From: Amblyomma americanum
Lineage: Eukaryota; Arthropoda; Arachnida; Ixodida; Ixodidae
Assembly: GCF_052857255.1 (NCBI RefSeq)
Contig: NC_135500.1
Coordinates: 46,679,272 to 46,743,271, forward strand
Length of the DNA stretch: 64,000 nucleotides
Direction of reading: 5' to 3'
In this document: positions 19,688-29,165 of the stretch, piece after piece
Layout of the letters: the number at the start of each line of letters is the position of its first letter
How positions within the stretch are numbered: the stretch's first letter is position 1
Program-made: the position numbers and the translations under genes
The notes under the pieces: model-generated
The model's input: only the letters and a program-made list of their open reading frames with translations
Told to the model about the DNA's origin: nothing
Databases searched by the model: none

Positions 19688-20539
19688 ATGGGGGACCGTA
19701 ACACGGGACCACTGAATGAGGTCACTAAGGCTCTCGCAGAGAAACCTCCGAGTAGCATCAAAGAAGTTGTGAAAGTACTAAATGAACTGGTAGCTAAGCT
19801 GGATGCGTTTGCCTTTGGAATGATGACTAATGTAGAAAAAATGGGGAGCACCAATACAGGAATTTGCGCTGAACTCACGGGCGTAAGGAAATCGATCGAT
19901 TTCATGAATAAAGGGTTCGAGTCTTTTGAGGGTGATATTGAAACATTTCGTCGTGAGGTTGCTGAGGGGAAAACGCAAAATGTTCAGTGTCAAAACACAA
20001 ATGAACTGCTCCGCACAGAACTAAAAGAAGCTAGGAAAGAAAACCTGGAATTAAAACAGTTCCGTCGGAACTCAAACCTCGAGATCAAGAGTCTCCCAGT
20101 TGTTCAGGGTGAGAACCTTTTAAATGTTGTACAGAAAGTGGCTACTTCCCTGGGCGTTGAGATTGCCGAAGCAGATATTGACATTGTAAATAGAGTTCGC
20201 TCTAAAGATAAAGACAAGCCGAATGTCGTGGTCAAGTTTACAACCAGGTCAGCCCGGGACAGGGTACTGAATGCCGCTAAAAAGACTGAACTAAACGTAG
20301 GCCTCTTTGCTTTCGACGGGGAGCAGCCACTGTATGTCAATGAGCATATTTGCGTGGAAACTATGGTACTCCTCACTAAAGAGAAGCAAGCAAAGCAGGA
20401 CAAAGGATGTAAATTTGTTTACGTGACACAGGGGAAGGTTTTGATGCGCAGAACAGAAAATTACACTTTATTACACGTCACATGTGAGGATGATCTGTTG
20501 AATGTTTTGTCAGTCTGCTTTTCCTATTTTTTTTGCTGA
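19688..20539 (+). CDS. LINE-3 ORF1: coiled-coil RNA-binding protein with FP-like C-terminus
   Basis: 283 codons from ATG 19688 (MGDRNTGPLNEVTKALAE). No zinc knuckles. A central helical, Glu/Lys-rich stretch of about residues 95-145 (ELKEARKENLELKQFRRNSN) looks like a coiled coil. The C-terminal half has the pattern of the baculovirus FP-type/LINE ORF1 family: DIDIVNRVRSKDKDKPNVVV, then RSARDRVLNAAKK, then PLYVNEHICVETMVLLTKEK, then KFVYVTQGKVLMRR. In this family the protein trimerises, binds nucleic acid and packages LINE RNA. The frame is intact although ORF2 is broken. The N-terminal extension open upstream of 19688 is 5' UTR. Confidence 0.8.
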   Translation: MGDRNTGPLNEVTKALAEKPPSSIKEVVKVLNELVAKLDAFAFGMMTNVEKMGSTNTGICAELTGVRKSIDFMNKGFESFEGDIETFRREVAEGKTQNVQCQNTNELLRTELKEARKENLELKQFRRNSNLEIKSLPVVQGENLLNVVQKVATSLGVEIAEADIDIVNRVRSKDKDKPNVVVKFTTRSARDRVLNAAKKTELNVGLFAFDGEQPLYVNEHICVETMVLLTKEKQAKQDKGCKFVYVTQGKVLMRRTENYTLLHVTCEDDLLNVLSVCFSYFFC

Positions 20540-20562
20540 TGTGGAATTGCTTGTCCTTCACC

Positions 20563-22530
20563 ATGGCTTTTTCATTTTCTGAAGTTGAAGAATTGATGCG
20601 CCATAAAAAGTTCTTTTCAGTTTTTCATTGGAACGTACGCAGTGTTAGAAAAACCAAAATGATTTGGTTACACATTTTTCAAGGTAAGAATCATCTTTTG
20701 ATGTCATTGCATTGAGTGAAACGTGGCTCAAGTATGATGAATCAGGCTGTCTTCCTGGTTATAAATTCTTGTCTCGACCTCGTGAATCGCATGCGAGAGG
20801 AGGCGGGGTTGCACTCTTTGTTAAAGGTAACCTTGCCTACCAAGTGTTGACCGTGGCATCTTTGTGATAATTGTATTGAAACACATTTTATAAAGCTTTC
20901 TAGTGGGCTAATAGTTAGGGTATTATACCGGCAACCCAACTCATCGATAACAATCTTTCTTGAAAAGTTTGAAACTATCCTTGCAGAAATATTTGGTGGG
21001 AAATGCAATGTAATCATAGTGGGAGATGTTAATATTGATCTATCATGTGGCACACAGAATAACTATACCCTTCTCCTCGAATCGTTCGCATTGCGTAATC
21101 TCATCTCGGAACCAACCAATATAACGAGTAGCTCATGTACCTTAATAGATCATGCCCTGTGCAACATTGACAAAGGTGTGAAAGCTGGTACTTGTGCTGA
21201 TATGATTGCTGACCACCTGCCAATTTTTGTCTTATTGGAAACAGAACTACGCAAGCAAAAACAGACACCACTCAGCAAAATACGTACTAAAATCAATTAA
21301 GTTTTTCTGTGCAAAATGCTTAAGCAAACCACTTTTACTTCTGCCTATGACAAGAATGTTAATGTTGAGTGCACACAATTCTTAGCTCTTCGGAAAACCG
21401 CTATTACCTGGAGCTCTACAGTGGCTATTAAAAAATACAGCCAGCCAACATGTCCCTGGATGACAACTGAGATCTTAAACATACTAAAGGAAAAGGACAA
21501 ATGGTACCATAAATGGAAGCAACTAAAAACAAACGACTATTATCTAAGCCAGTTTAAACGCTACCGCAACCTATCTGTGTGTCTTACGAGGAAGAGGAAA
21601 ACAGAATATTTTTCTTCACTTGTAGAGGAGACTCGTGGTAATACGAAAAAAATGTAGGACGTAGTTAATGGTGCAATTGGCGTTCGTTCAAGAGTAGATG
21701 TTTTGCCTGAATCAGCTAATGAAGACACGGCTGAATAATTTAATGCCGATTTTGCCTCCGTAGGACCTTCGCTGGCTTCACGGATTAATATTGATGTAGC
21801 CTCGTTGAGAATGCCTGAGCGTGTTCCCAATAATTTCGCATTGCCTGACTTGTCAATAGAGGAAGTGATAGAAGCAGTCAGCAGTCTCTCAATAGGCAAA
21901 GCAGCAGGCCTAGACGCAATACCTGTGAGATTTATCAAAAACAATATTGATATTCTAGGTACCCATTCGTTGCATCTTTTTAATAATTCCCTCAGAAGTG
22001 GAGTGTATCCTGATCAGCTCAAAGCCGCTAAAGTCACGCCTGTCTTTAAAGGTGAGCGGTCCATTCTATCAAACTATAGGCCAATTTCAGTATTAAGTGT
22101 AAATAATACAGTATTCGAAAAGGTGCTCTGCAAGCAAATACAGAGCTCTTTAACTAAGTACAATGTCCTCTGTCCAAATCAGCACGGTTTCCTACCCCAA
22201 AGATCCACTTCCTCGGCAGTTCTGGTCCTTACACAGCTGATAAACACCGCATTACATAGCAACAAACTGGCCGTAGTTGTTTACTTAGTCATATCAAAAG
22301 CCTTTGACACGACTGACCATTCGATTTTACTACAGAAAATAGAGAGTTATGGTTTAATCAAACGTTACTTTTCTTGTCGAGAGTAATACGTTGTTACCAG
22401 AAACTATATCTCCGCTCCTCAAAAAAATCACACGGCGTGTCGCAGGGCTCTGTATTCGGTCCCCTCCTCTTTTCTTTATACATCAATGACTTTCCATCGT
22501 TTCTGAACTATTCTGAAGCTGTTATATACG
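20563..22530 (+). pseudogene. LINE-3 ORF2, endonuclease and reverse transcriptase, 5' part
   Basis: It starts at ATG 20563; FSVFHWNVRSVRK is the endonuclease N-terminus. Later frames show LSETWLKYDESGC, ARGGGVALFVKGN, VGDVNIDLSC and ADHLPIFVLL, the usual endonuclease order. Reverse transcriptase begins near 21805: SIGKAAGLDAIPVRFIK, NYRPISVLS, QHGFLPQRST, SKAFDTTDHSIL and GVSQGSVFGPLLFSLYINDF. At least five frameshifts or stops occur (near 20710, 20865, 21298, 21656, 21737 and 22386). The domain stops at VIYG (22530), where the Penelope-like element lies. Confidence 0.75.
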
Positions 22531-23724
22531 GAAAGTGAGAGAAGCGCAAAACGGGACAAAGGGACAGAGAAGGCAGACACAACACAGGCGCTAACTTCCG
22601 ACTGAAAGAAACCAGGGCGGCCAAGACGAACGTAATCCGTGAGGGGAAACAGGCGCATGCGCCCAGAAAGATAATGAAAAACAGGTGAATGAGGATCTAC
22701 GGATGTGCACGATTCAGCGTTTTTTTAAGAAGGCCAGCTCTCTTTTGGACAGGGAGATAGACGGCTTGCTTACACATTTATCGTCCAAGGCAGCGATACG
22801 AGCTGCTTCAATAATCTCTCGCGTTAACTGATCCCGGTGTCTGGCAACGATCGAGCACTTGTCCAGAAATGGCACACAACCACACTCCTTGCAGTGTAAA
22901 GCCAGATTACTGCCAGTAAAAGTTCTCAAGTTATTTTTGTGTTCGCGAAGTCTCTCATTCAAGCACCGACCTGACTGACCAACATACCGCTTACCGCAAG
23001 AGAGAGGGATGTCATAAACAATGCCTTCAGTACATTTCACGAATTTCTTTCTGTGGTTAATGGTGCACTGCAGCTTTTGGGGACGTTTATCAGCGGGCAA
23101 AGTTTTTTTGGAAAGCGCACTTAGTTTTTCAGGGGCAGAAAAAACGACACGAACATTAGCTTTTGTCCCAATTTTCTTGAGATTGTGGGACAGGCAATGA
23201 ATGTAAGGAATAACGGCAATTTTGTCTTTTTTTCTTTCTGAAGGCACGGACGCCAGTTGACCTTCCTGGCGCTTCTTCTTTAGTATGCCTTCGGCGACAG
23301 AAACACAAATATCAGCTGGGTAGCCTGCTTGATGGAACCTTGCGAGTTGAGCGTGAAAGCTCTCGCTGATTAGGTGGGGGCATGACTTTTCCAGAGCATT
23401 CTTCAAGCATAAATTAATAATGCCCCTTTTAACGAGTTTGGAATGGGCAGATATATAGGGGAGTAGAGGTTTGTTTGCCCGAGGTGCATAGCTCCAACAC
23501 AGGTGGTTGTCCAGGAATTTAAAACGGATATCAAGAAAGCGAATCTCGTTGTCGGTTGGCATTTCGTTAGTCAATAGCAGCGGTTAGTCAATGGCCGCCC
23601 TGGTTTCTTTCAGTCGGAAGTTAGCGCCTGTGTTGTGTCTGCCTTCTCTGTCCCTTTGTCCCGTTTTGCACTTCTCTCACTTTCCATGGATCACCGTTAC
23701 CGACTCGCCCAAGTTTCTACCCTT
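22531..23724 (-). mobile_element. Penelope-like element (5'-truncated) with terminal inverted repeats
   Basis: The 1194-bp insertion lies between perfect 12-bp duplications CTGTTATATACG (22519-22530 and 23725-23736). The ends carry 93-94-bp inverted repeats (22531-22623 and 23592-23685), both starting GAAAGTGAGAGAAG and differing at about one position. A 39-bp leader follows the right repeat. Between them is the C-terminal reverse transcriptase and GIY-YIG endonuclease frame. Penelope-like elements often have terminal repeats in direct or inverted arrangement and variable truncation, which fits. Confidence 0.88.
22714..23583 (-). pseudogene. Penelope-like protein: reverse transcriptase C-terminus plus GIY-YIG endonuclease
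   Basis: About 290 uninterrupted codons without a proper start, because the reverse transcriptase core is missing. The first 80 residues (NEMPTDNEIRFLDIRF, then PLLPYISAHSKLVKRGI) match the thumb region of Penelope-type reverse transcriptases. A basic linker follows. The endonuclease then has the GIY half (GIVYDI), the YIG half (KRYVGQSG), the catalytic Arg in CLNERLREHKNN, and a downstream Glu (REIIEAARIAAL). Cysteines in LHCKECGC and CSIVARH may bind zinc. In this family the endonuclease nicks the insertion site. The frame is intact to its stop, so truncation happened at insertion rather than by decay. Confidence 0.85.
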
Positions 23725-23736
23725 CTGTTATATACG

Positions 23737-24540
23737 CTGATGACACTGCGCTTTTTTTTACAGGATATACATTAGAGGATCTGGAGGGCAAAATTAACGA
23801 GGAACTTAGTAAAATTTCCCAATGGTTCGTAAACAATCGGCTCACACTTAACACCGAGAAAACAAAGTATACTTTATTTCACTCAAGGAAAAAGAATATT
23901 AGCTCTGATAACTTAGTTCTAACCTTAAACGGTACGTATTAGCCTAATGTCTCCCAGACCAAGTACTTGGCTGTAGTCTTTGAATCGGACCTGCATTCGA
24001 AGCAGCAAATGAAAAGTGTTTGCTCTAAATTAGCTTATGGTGGTCATATTTTATTAAGGGCGAGGGAATGCTTTCGTGCACCGACTTTACGCATATTGTA
24101 CTTTGCGTTTGTTCATAGTCACTTATGTTACTGCCTAGAGACATGGGGCGGTACATACAAAACGTATTTAGAATCAATCTTACGCTTGCTGTTCGTACCA
24201 TAACCTTCGCAAAGACCATTGACCCTAGCCGACCACTCTTTCAAGAACTGCGAATATTACCGGTATAAGTTGCATACAAACTAAAGATAGCTCAAATAAA
24301 AAACACAGTAATAAGAACTAATGATTCAATTCCTCTTAGACTGTGCCGCTGAGACAAAGAAGAGCCGCCACTAATAACAGATTTAACCTACCGCCTTGTC
24401 ATAACACCTACGGTCAAAGGCTATTACAGTACAATGGTGCCCAGATATGGAATGAGATTCCCGATGACATCAAACTCAAACATAATTTTGCGGCCTTATT
24501 GAAAAACATTTTTCTTGTCTGCCCGGAACTGTGGGACTGA
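23737..24540 (+). pseudogene. LINE-3 ORF2, reverse transcriptase 3' part
   Basis: It resumes with YADDTALFFTGYTLEDLEG, the catalytic motif, directly after the Penelope target duplication. Then come INEELSKISQWFVNNRLTLN, TEKTKYTLFHSRKKN, KYLAVVFESDLHSKQQMKSV and RILYFAFVHSHLCYCLETWG, the thumb and C-terminal region. Stops occur near 23942 and 24202. The last open part (24343-24540) includes AQIWNEIPDDIKLKHNFAAL, the usual LINE C-terminus. Confidence 0.75.
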
Positions 24541-24837
24541 ATGCGTCTGTGCTTGGTTTTGTACATTCATAATCCTATTTTTTGTGGTTTTTCAGCATAT
24601 GTATGTGCTTAACATATTTGCAATGCCGCTTATTGTAGCATCTCACGTCTTTTTGTACATGTATTTTGAATGTCTGCCACTCTTTAGTGAATATAATGTA
24701 TTTGGACCTTTCACTAGCCGAGCTGGCTATGGGTCCAATCAAGTCTTGATGTATTGGTTTTATAAAATAAAATGAATAATGATGATGATGAAAAAATGTC
24801 CTTAATGTGGACCAGGTTGCGGACGCTCTTTGTAATG

Positions 24838-24996
24838 CGTGGTGGTAGTGGTGGCAGCGGTTTATTAAAATAATAAAAGGGAAGGATAAGATTTTTGCTA
24901 GTCCCGGCATCTGCCATCGATACCGAAGCACCTGAGCTGGGGCAGCGGAAATAAAGGATAGCAGGCAGAATGGAGAAATGAAATGAAAGAGGTGAG
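24838..24996 (-). mobile_element. LINE 3'-end copy a (family T), minus strand, split by GYP-2
   Basis: On the minus strand the sequence runs through CTGCCCCAGCTCAGGTGCTT and CGATGGCAGATGCCGG to TTATTTTAATAAACC and a (CCACTACCAC) tail. The same block occurs at 32455-32700 and 33946-34105. The polyadenylation-type signal and simple tail suggest repeated 5'-truncated insertions of one LINE. Its continuation lies at 30446-30545, so GYP-2 inserted into it at GTGAG. Confidence 0.7.
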
Positions 24997-25146
24997 TGTT
25001 GTAGCGGCGGGTGCCGCCCAAGTACACGAACTGCTAGCAACCAAAACCATCCCGGTTTATTGCCACATACAGTCATATATATACACATAGCGACACTGGT
25101 GCCTCTGGCGGCAGGTGATCCCCAAACCGAAACCACATATACAACA
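24997..25146 (-). repeat. GYP-2 3' LTR
   Basis: A 150-bp LTR. On the minus strand it contains GTGTATATATATGAC (TATA-like) and then GGCAATAAACC (polyadenylation signal). The minus-strand sequence just upstream, AAGGAAGGGAAT (25147-25160 region), is a polypurine tract that would prime plus-strand synthesis. Confidence 0.9.
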
Positions 25147-25404
25147 TATTCCCTTCCTTATAAAAAAAAGACAGCTACATGGGTTAGTGATTTAGTAGTG
25201 GTAGTACGTTAGTGCTCTTTTACAGAATTATATTTACAGTAACAACAATGTGCTTGTCTTATGCACTTAATACAAAAATATAAAACAAAAAGATGAAAAC
25301 AAGATACAACTCCATTTATGTCCATATTTCACAACGTCAGCAAACTCAACACTCGTGCAGATTGTGACACGTTCATGTTCAGTGCAAAACGTGTCTTTCT
25401 GTAC

Positions 25405-25800
25405 TTAGTGTTCATAGCGGTCTGGAGGTCGTCTATTCCTTGATGGCTGTACCCTACGCTGAGGTCCCGATGCTTCTGAGAAACCACTGGCGGCAGGCAA
25501 AGTCTCTTCCGGCTCACAGCCGGTCAATGATGACACAGGCGGCTGCTTCGCAGCAGCCACAGCTGAAGTTCCGGTTGGCGCTTCTGAAACGGGTCTCTCC
25601 AAGGTAGGCGGTGAGCTGCTTTCCCTAGCGGTGTCATTTGTCTCTTCCGGCTCACAGCCGGTCACTGGTGACATAGGCGGCTGCTTCGCAGCAGCCACAG
25701 CTGAAGTTCCGGTTGGCGCTTCTGAAACGGGTCTCTCCAAGGTAGGCGGTGAGCTGCTTTCCCTAGCGGTGTCATTTGTATCACTCCTTCCCCCCCACAG
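25405..25800 (-). pseudogene. GYP-2 pol C-terminal tail with a 46-residue duplication
   Basis: The minus-strand frame ends RRVQPSRNRRPPDRYEH. Before that, a block beginning NDTARESSSPPTLERPVSEA and containing GTSAVAAAKQPP occurs twice in tandem (46 residues, 138 bp; about 25499-25636 and 25637-25776) with only a few differences. It follows the integrase C-terminal domain but is out of frame with it; the break is at the G-tract near 25788-25797. A Pro/Ser-rich tail of this kind varies among Gypsy elements. Confidence 0.75.
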
Positions 25801-26594
25801 ATAGATGCAGAAGCTCGTGGCATCCTTGACAACTTTGAAGCGCTCCACGTTTTTCCATCATCAAGTTGGAAGGACGATTGCCCCTGCTTTCTCATCACTT
25901 TTCTTGGGCGGCTAAAAGCCAGGTCACCTTTAAAAGCAGTTTGTCTGCGTACTCGTACAAGGTCACCAACATTCACTTTGGTTTCCCTTGCGGCCCTGCG
26001 AGCGTCTGTGTATAGTTTACTGGATTGCTGCTTTTGCTTTACCCGCTCGCGTAGGCGGTGGAGCTCTGAAGCAGGGTCGGTTGCAAATATTGCTGACGGA
26101 TACCCAACGACATCGAGCCGAGTCCTTGGTAGACGTCCATGCAGGAGAAGTGCTGGAGCAACTGCAGTTGTGGCATGCGGCGTACAACGGTAAATGCCCA
26201 AGTATGCTGTTACCGTTTGGCGTAAGGGACGCTGCTCGAGTGTAGCCACTTGAACAAAGCTTATAAAAACTCTGTTGAACCGTTCTACCTGTACGTTTGC
26301 TTGCGGGTAGTATACGGACGAATGCCGTAACCGGATGCCGCGATCCTGCAGAAAAGCTTGGAACTCTCGAGATGAAAACTGTGGCCCGTTATCGCAAACA
26401 ATTTCCTCTGGGTAACCTTCACGTGCGAACACTGACACCAAGAAGCCTGTTACTGTGCGTGTTGTGGCTTGGTTGCAAAAGTATACTTCGGGCCACTTAG
26501 AAAAGTAGTCGACCAGCGTGATCGCATATCGACAATCGTGTGGTGCTCTCTCAAATGGGCCAACAATGTCCATGCCAAGCTTTAGCCACGGTAG
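25800..26594 (-). pseudogene. GYP-2 integrase core and C-terminal domain
   Basis: After the LINE-4 insertion the minus frame resumes with KLPWLKLGMDIVGPFE (first catalytic Asp), DYFSKWPEVYFCNQ, CDNGPQFSSREFQAFL (second Asp) and YYPQANVQVERFNRVF (catalytic Glu). A C-terminal stretch follows: ETKVNVGDLVRVRR and then SFQLDDGKTWSASKL. All three catalytic acidic residues are present. The domain would join the cDNA to chromosomal DNA. Here it is cut off from its zinc-binding domain by the LINE and shifts frame at 25790. Confidence 0.85.
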
Positions 26595-27099
26595 CTTCCC
26601 CACTGTGCCCTTTTTGTGCCGAACCTGAGACAATAGATCACTTCCTGCTGTTCTGCCGCCGCTTTTCTCATTTGAGGAAGCGTCTTTTGCAAATTCCATT
26701 TCATCAACTGGGCTTGCCTGTGTCTTCCGCGGTTGTTCTTTCCATTGGCGCTTCTTTGCTTGGACGAAGCGACAGGAGTGTGCGCTCTGCTGTGCAAAAT
26801 TTTCTTCTAGAAACGCAGCGACTCCCATTCTATTTTCTTTTTCCCGATCTCAGTCAGTAAGACATTGCAACATTACAGGCATTGTGTACTATTATGCACA
26901 TTAAGCAATTGTCCCGTCTTCGATCTCCAAGTTAACTGGACCCCTTTCCTTCCCTCTTCCAATCTATCAGACTACATACTATTTTCACTGCTTTTCCTGT
27001 CAAAAATTTCCTGTATCCAGTAATTAACCGCCTGTGTCTTGGCCACTCCCCCGTAGTGGGTATGTGCCAGCAACGTCTGAGGCCTTCCTTCCTTCCTTT
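26595..27099 (+). mobile_element. LINE-4: 5'-truncated I-type LINE inside GYP-2 integrase
   Basis: About 505 bp on the plus strand. It encodes only the extreme C-terminus of an ORF2 (CPFCAEPETIDHFLLFCRRF, then VRSAVQNFLLETQRLPF, stop near 26860), closely similar to the last 80 residues of LINE-2 ORF2. The 3' UTR shares GTGGGTATGTGCCA with LINE-2, and the tail is (CCTT)n. GGTA flanks both sides (about 26590 and 27100), a possible short duplication. It separates the integrase zinc-binding domain from the catalytic core. Confidence 0.8.
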
Positions 27100-27680
27100 G
27101 GTAAGGGGACCGGGTTCAATGGTGCAGCCATAACCTTCGTGCTCTTGTCCGCTGCCTGGCATATACTACACGTTTGAATAGCTAGCTCGACTTGCCTGTC
27201 CATGGCTGGCCACCAAAATTTTTCTCGCAGACGTGCTTTCGTTCGTACAATTCCAAGGTGAGCCTCATGAGCAGCGGTAATTATTCGCGCTGTAAGTGAT
27301 GCGGGACCCACAAGGCGTTCGCCACGCAAAATCAAATTGTCCACCACTGACAGTTCATCGCGAAGTTTGAGGAAAGGTTGAAGCTCACCCGGCAGAGATT
27401 TTTGCGCAGGCCAGGACGATTCAATGTAGGCCTTGATTCGTTGCAGTGTGCTGTCTTCCGACTGGGCCTGTTCAAATTCTTCCCTGGTAATGCAAGAAGA
27501 TATAAGGGCAACTGATACAGTTTCATCTGGTAAAGTATCTTCTTCCTGAGGAGGTGACGCAGGGAGGCGAGAGAGTGCATCTGCTACTCAATTTTGCGAA
27601 CCCTTCCGGTACTTTACTGTATAGTTGTACTGCAGTAGGCGCTCCGCCCACCATGCTATCCGCAAAGGACGCTTCCTGGC
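27100..27680 (-). pseudogene. GYP-2 RNase H end, linker and integrase zinc-binding domain
   Basis: The minus frame gives RLLQYNYTVKYRKGSQN, a TGA stop, then VADALSRLPASPP (end of RNase H). It continues through a linker to HEAHLGIVRTKARLREKFWW and ELAIQTCSICQAADKST, the HHCC zinc-binding domain, and ends AAPLNPVPLPK at the LINE-4 border. A 1-nt frameshift near 27680 separates it from the RNase H core. The in-frame stop replaces a codon that is normally Lys or similar. Confidence 0.8.
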
Positions 27681-29165
27681 CCTTGAGTAGACAGCAATGC
27701 GACCAAGGCTTGATGGTCAGTAAGCAACGTGAAATGGCGTCCCCACAAGTAAACATGCCACTTCTCGCACGCCCAAACACACGCAAGCGCTTCGCGTTCT
27801 CCTACTGAATATCTCCTCTCTGCAGATGAAAGCGCTCGAGAAGCAAAGGCGACAGTGTGTAGTTTCTCTCCCTCCACCTGTTGGAGAACCGCTCCAAGCC
27901 CACAGTCTGAAGCGTCAGTGGAAACAACAACTGGAAGAGATGCATCGAACATCCGCAGGACTATGTTGGACGCAAGTGCCTCTTTGGTCTTTCGAAAACT
28001 GGAGTCTACCTCGCCAGACCAAACAAATGGTTGCCCATTTCGAAGCAGAACGCGCATCGGTTCAACCATATCGGCAAAGTTGGGAATGAACCTAGAGTAG
28101 TATTCGAACAGTCCCAGGAATGATCGAAGGCTGGCTGTATTGGTGGGTGCCGGTGTATCCTTTATGGAAGCAACCTTTTCCTCCAGCGGAACAATACCAC
28201 TTGCTGTGATCCTGTGACCCAAAAATGAAAGTTCCTGCGTATCGAAGATACATTTGCTGTTCAGTTTGAGTCCTGCCTCTTCAATGCGTTGAAGTACTGC
28301 TGCAAGGTTATCTATGTGCTCCTGCCGGCCCCGCCCGAAGACTATAATGTCATCTATATAGAAGAGCACGCCCTTACATCCTTGCAGGACTTTGGACATC
28401 ATACTCTGAAATGCAGAAGGCGCGGAAGCCAGTCCGAAGCACACTCGTTTAAAACGAAAGAGGCCTTCCTGAGTTATAAATGCGGTCATATCGCGACTCT
28501 CAGGGTGAAGCATGACCTGGTGGTAAGCTGATGCGAGGTCTAGCTTAGAAAAATTTGTAGCCCCCACTAAACTATGCAATAGCTCTTCTGTATGAGGAAG
28601 GGGAAAGCTGTCTATTACGACAGCTTTGTTTGCTTGTCGAAGGTCTACACAGAGGCGAATACCTCCCTCTTTCTTCTTAACGACCACAATGGGTGACACC
28701 CATTCAGATGCCTCCACCCTCTCTATCACGTCCAGATTTTCCAACCGATGGAGCTCTTCCGAGACGAATGGTCGTAGCGAGAGCGGAAGGCGCCGAAGTT
28801 TGGATTGCACTGGCTGCACCGTGGATCGCGTTTTGACGTGATGCACAAAACCTTTCGCGAGGCCAAGGCCTGGATCGAAAAGAGATCCAAACTCGCCAAC
28901 TAATTCCTTTGGGAGGTTAATATCCTGCACGGCTTTCGTTGGGTCAGGGCGCTGTTCCCTTCGAGAATTAGAAGTTAGCGTCGTTTCAAGGCATTGCAGA
29001 GATGACCCATCAATCTGTAGACCGAGGGCCTTGATGGCATCGATACCCAAGAGTGAGGTGCCTTGTTCTACGACGTAGAAAGGAAGGCTTGTTGTGCTAG
29101 CTTTGTACGTAACGTCAGCGAAGAAACAGCCACGAACCGGAATTGGCTGTTTGAATAGTCCAGTA
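27656..29165 (-). pseudogene. GYP-2 protease end, reverse transcriptase and RNase H
   Basis: The open part (464 codons, 27656-29050 and slightly upstream) contains, in order: TSLLGIDAIKALGLQIDG (protease end), GFVHHVKTRSTVQPVQSKLR, WVSPIVVVKKKEGGIRLCVD (first reverse transcriptase Asp), FSKLDLASAYHQVMLHP, GLASAPSAFQSMM, FYIDDIIVFG (catalytic YIDD, about 28350), then RNase H with STDASDCGLGAVLQQV and LLTDHQALVALL. All catalytic motifs are intact. It is separated from gag by a frame change near 29165 and ends in a frameshift near 27680. It would copy element RNA to cDNA inside the particle. Confidence 0.88.

Larger units (their letters stand above)
19199..24790 (+). mobile_element. LINE-3: near full-length CR1/Jockey-type LINE split by a Penelope-like element
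   Basis: It has a 5' UTR of about 0.5 kb, ORF1 (19688-20539), a decayed ORF2 with endonuclease and reverse transcriptase, a 3' UTR and a tail ending AATAAAATGAATAATGATGATG near 24770-24790. The Penelope-like element at 22531-23724 interrupts the reverse transcriptase just before its YADD motif; the frame is collinear on either side. The left boundary is uncertain because a different LINE scrap abuts it. Confidence 0.75.

Noticed and set aside
23736..23743. CTGATGA as a hammerhead ribozyme core of the Penelope-like element
   Set aside because: It lies outside the element, is the YADD codons of LINE-3, and no paired stem or GAAA partner is positioned correctly.
25662..26828. Single 388-codon gene on the minus strand
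   Set aside because: The first part is antisense to the LINE-4 insertion and only the region below 26594 is integrase; the frame is a fusion by chance.
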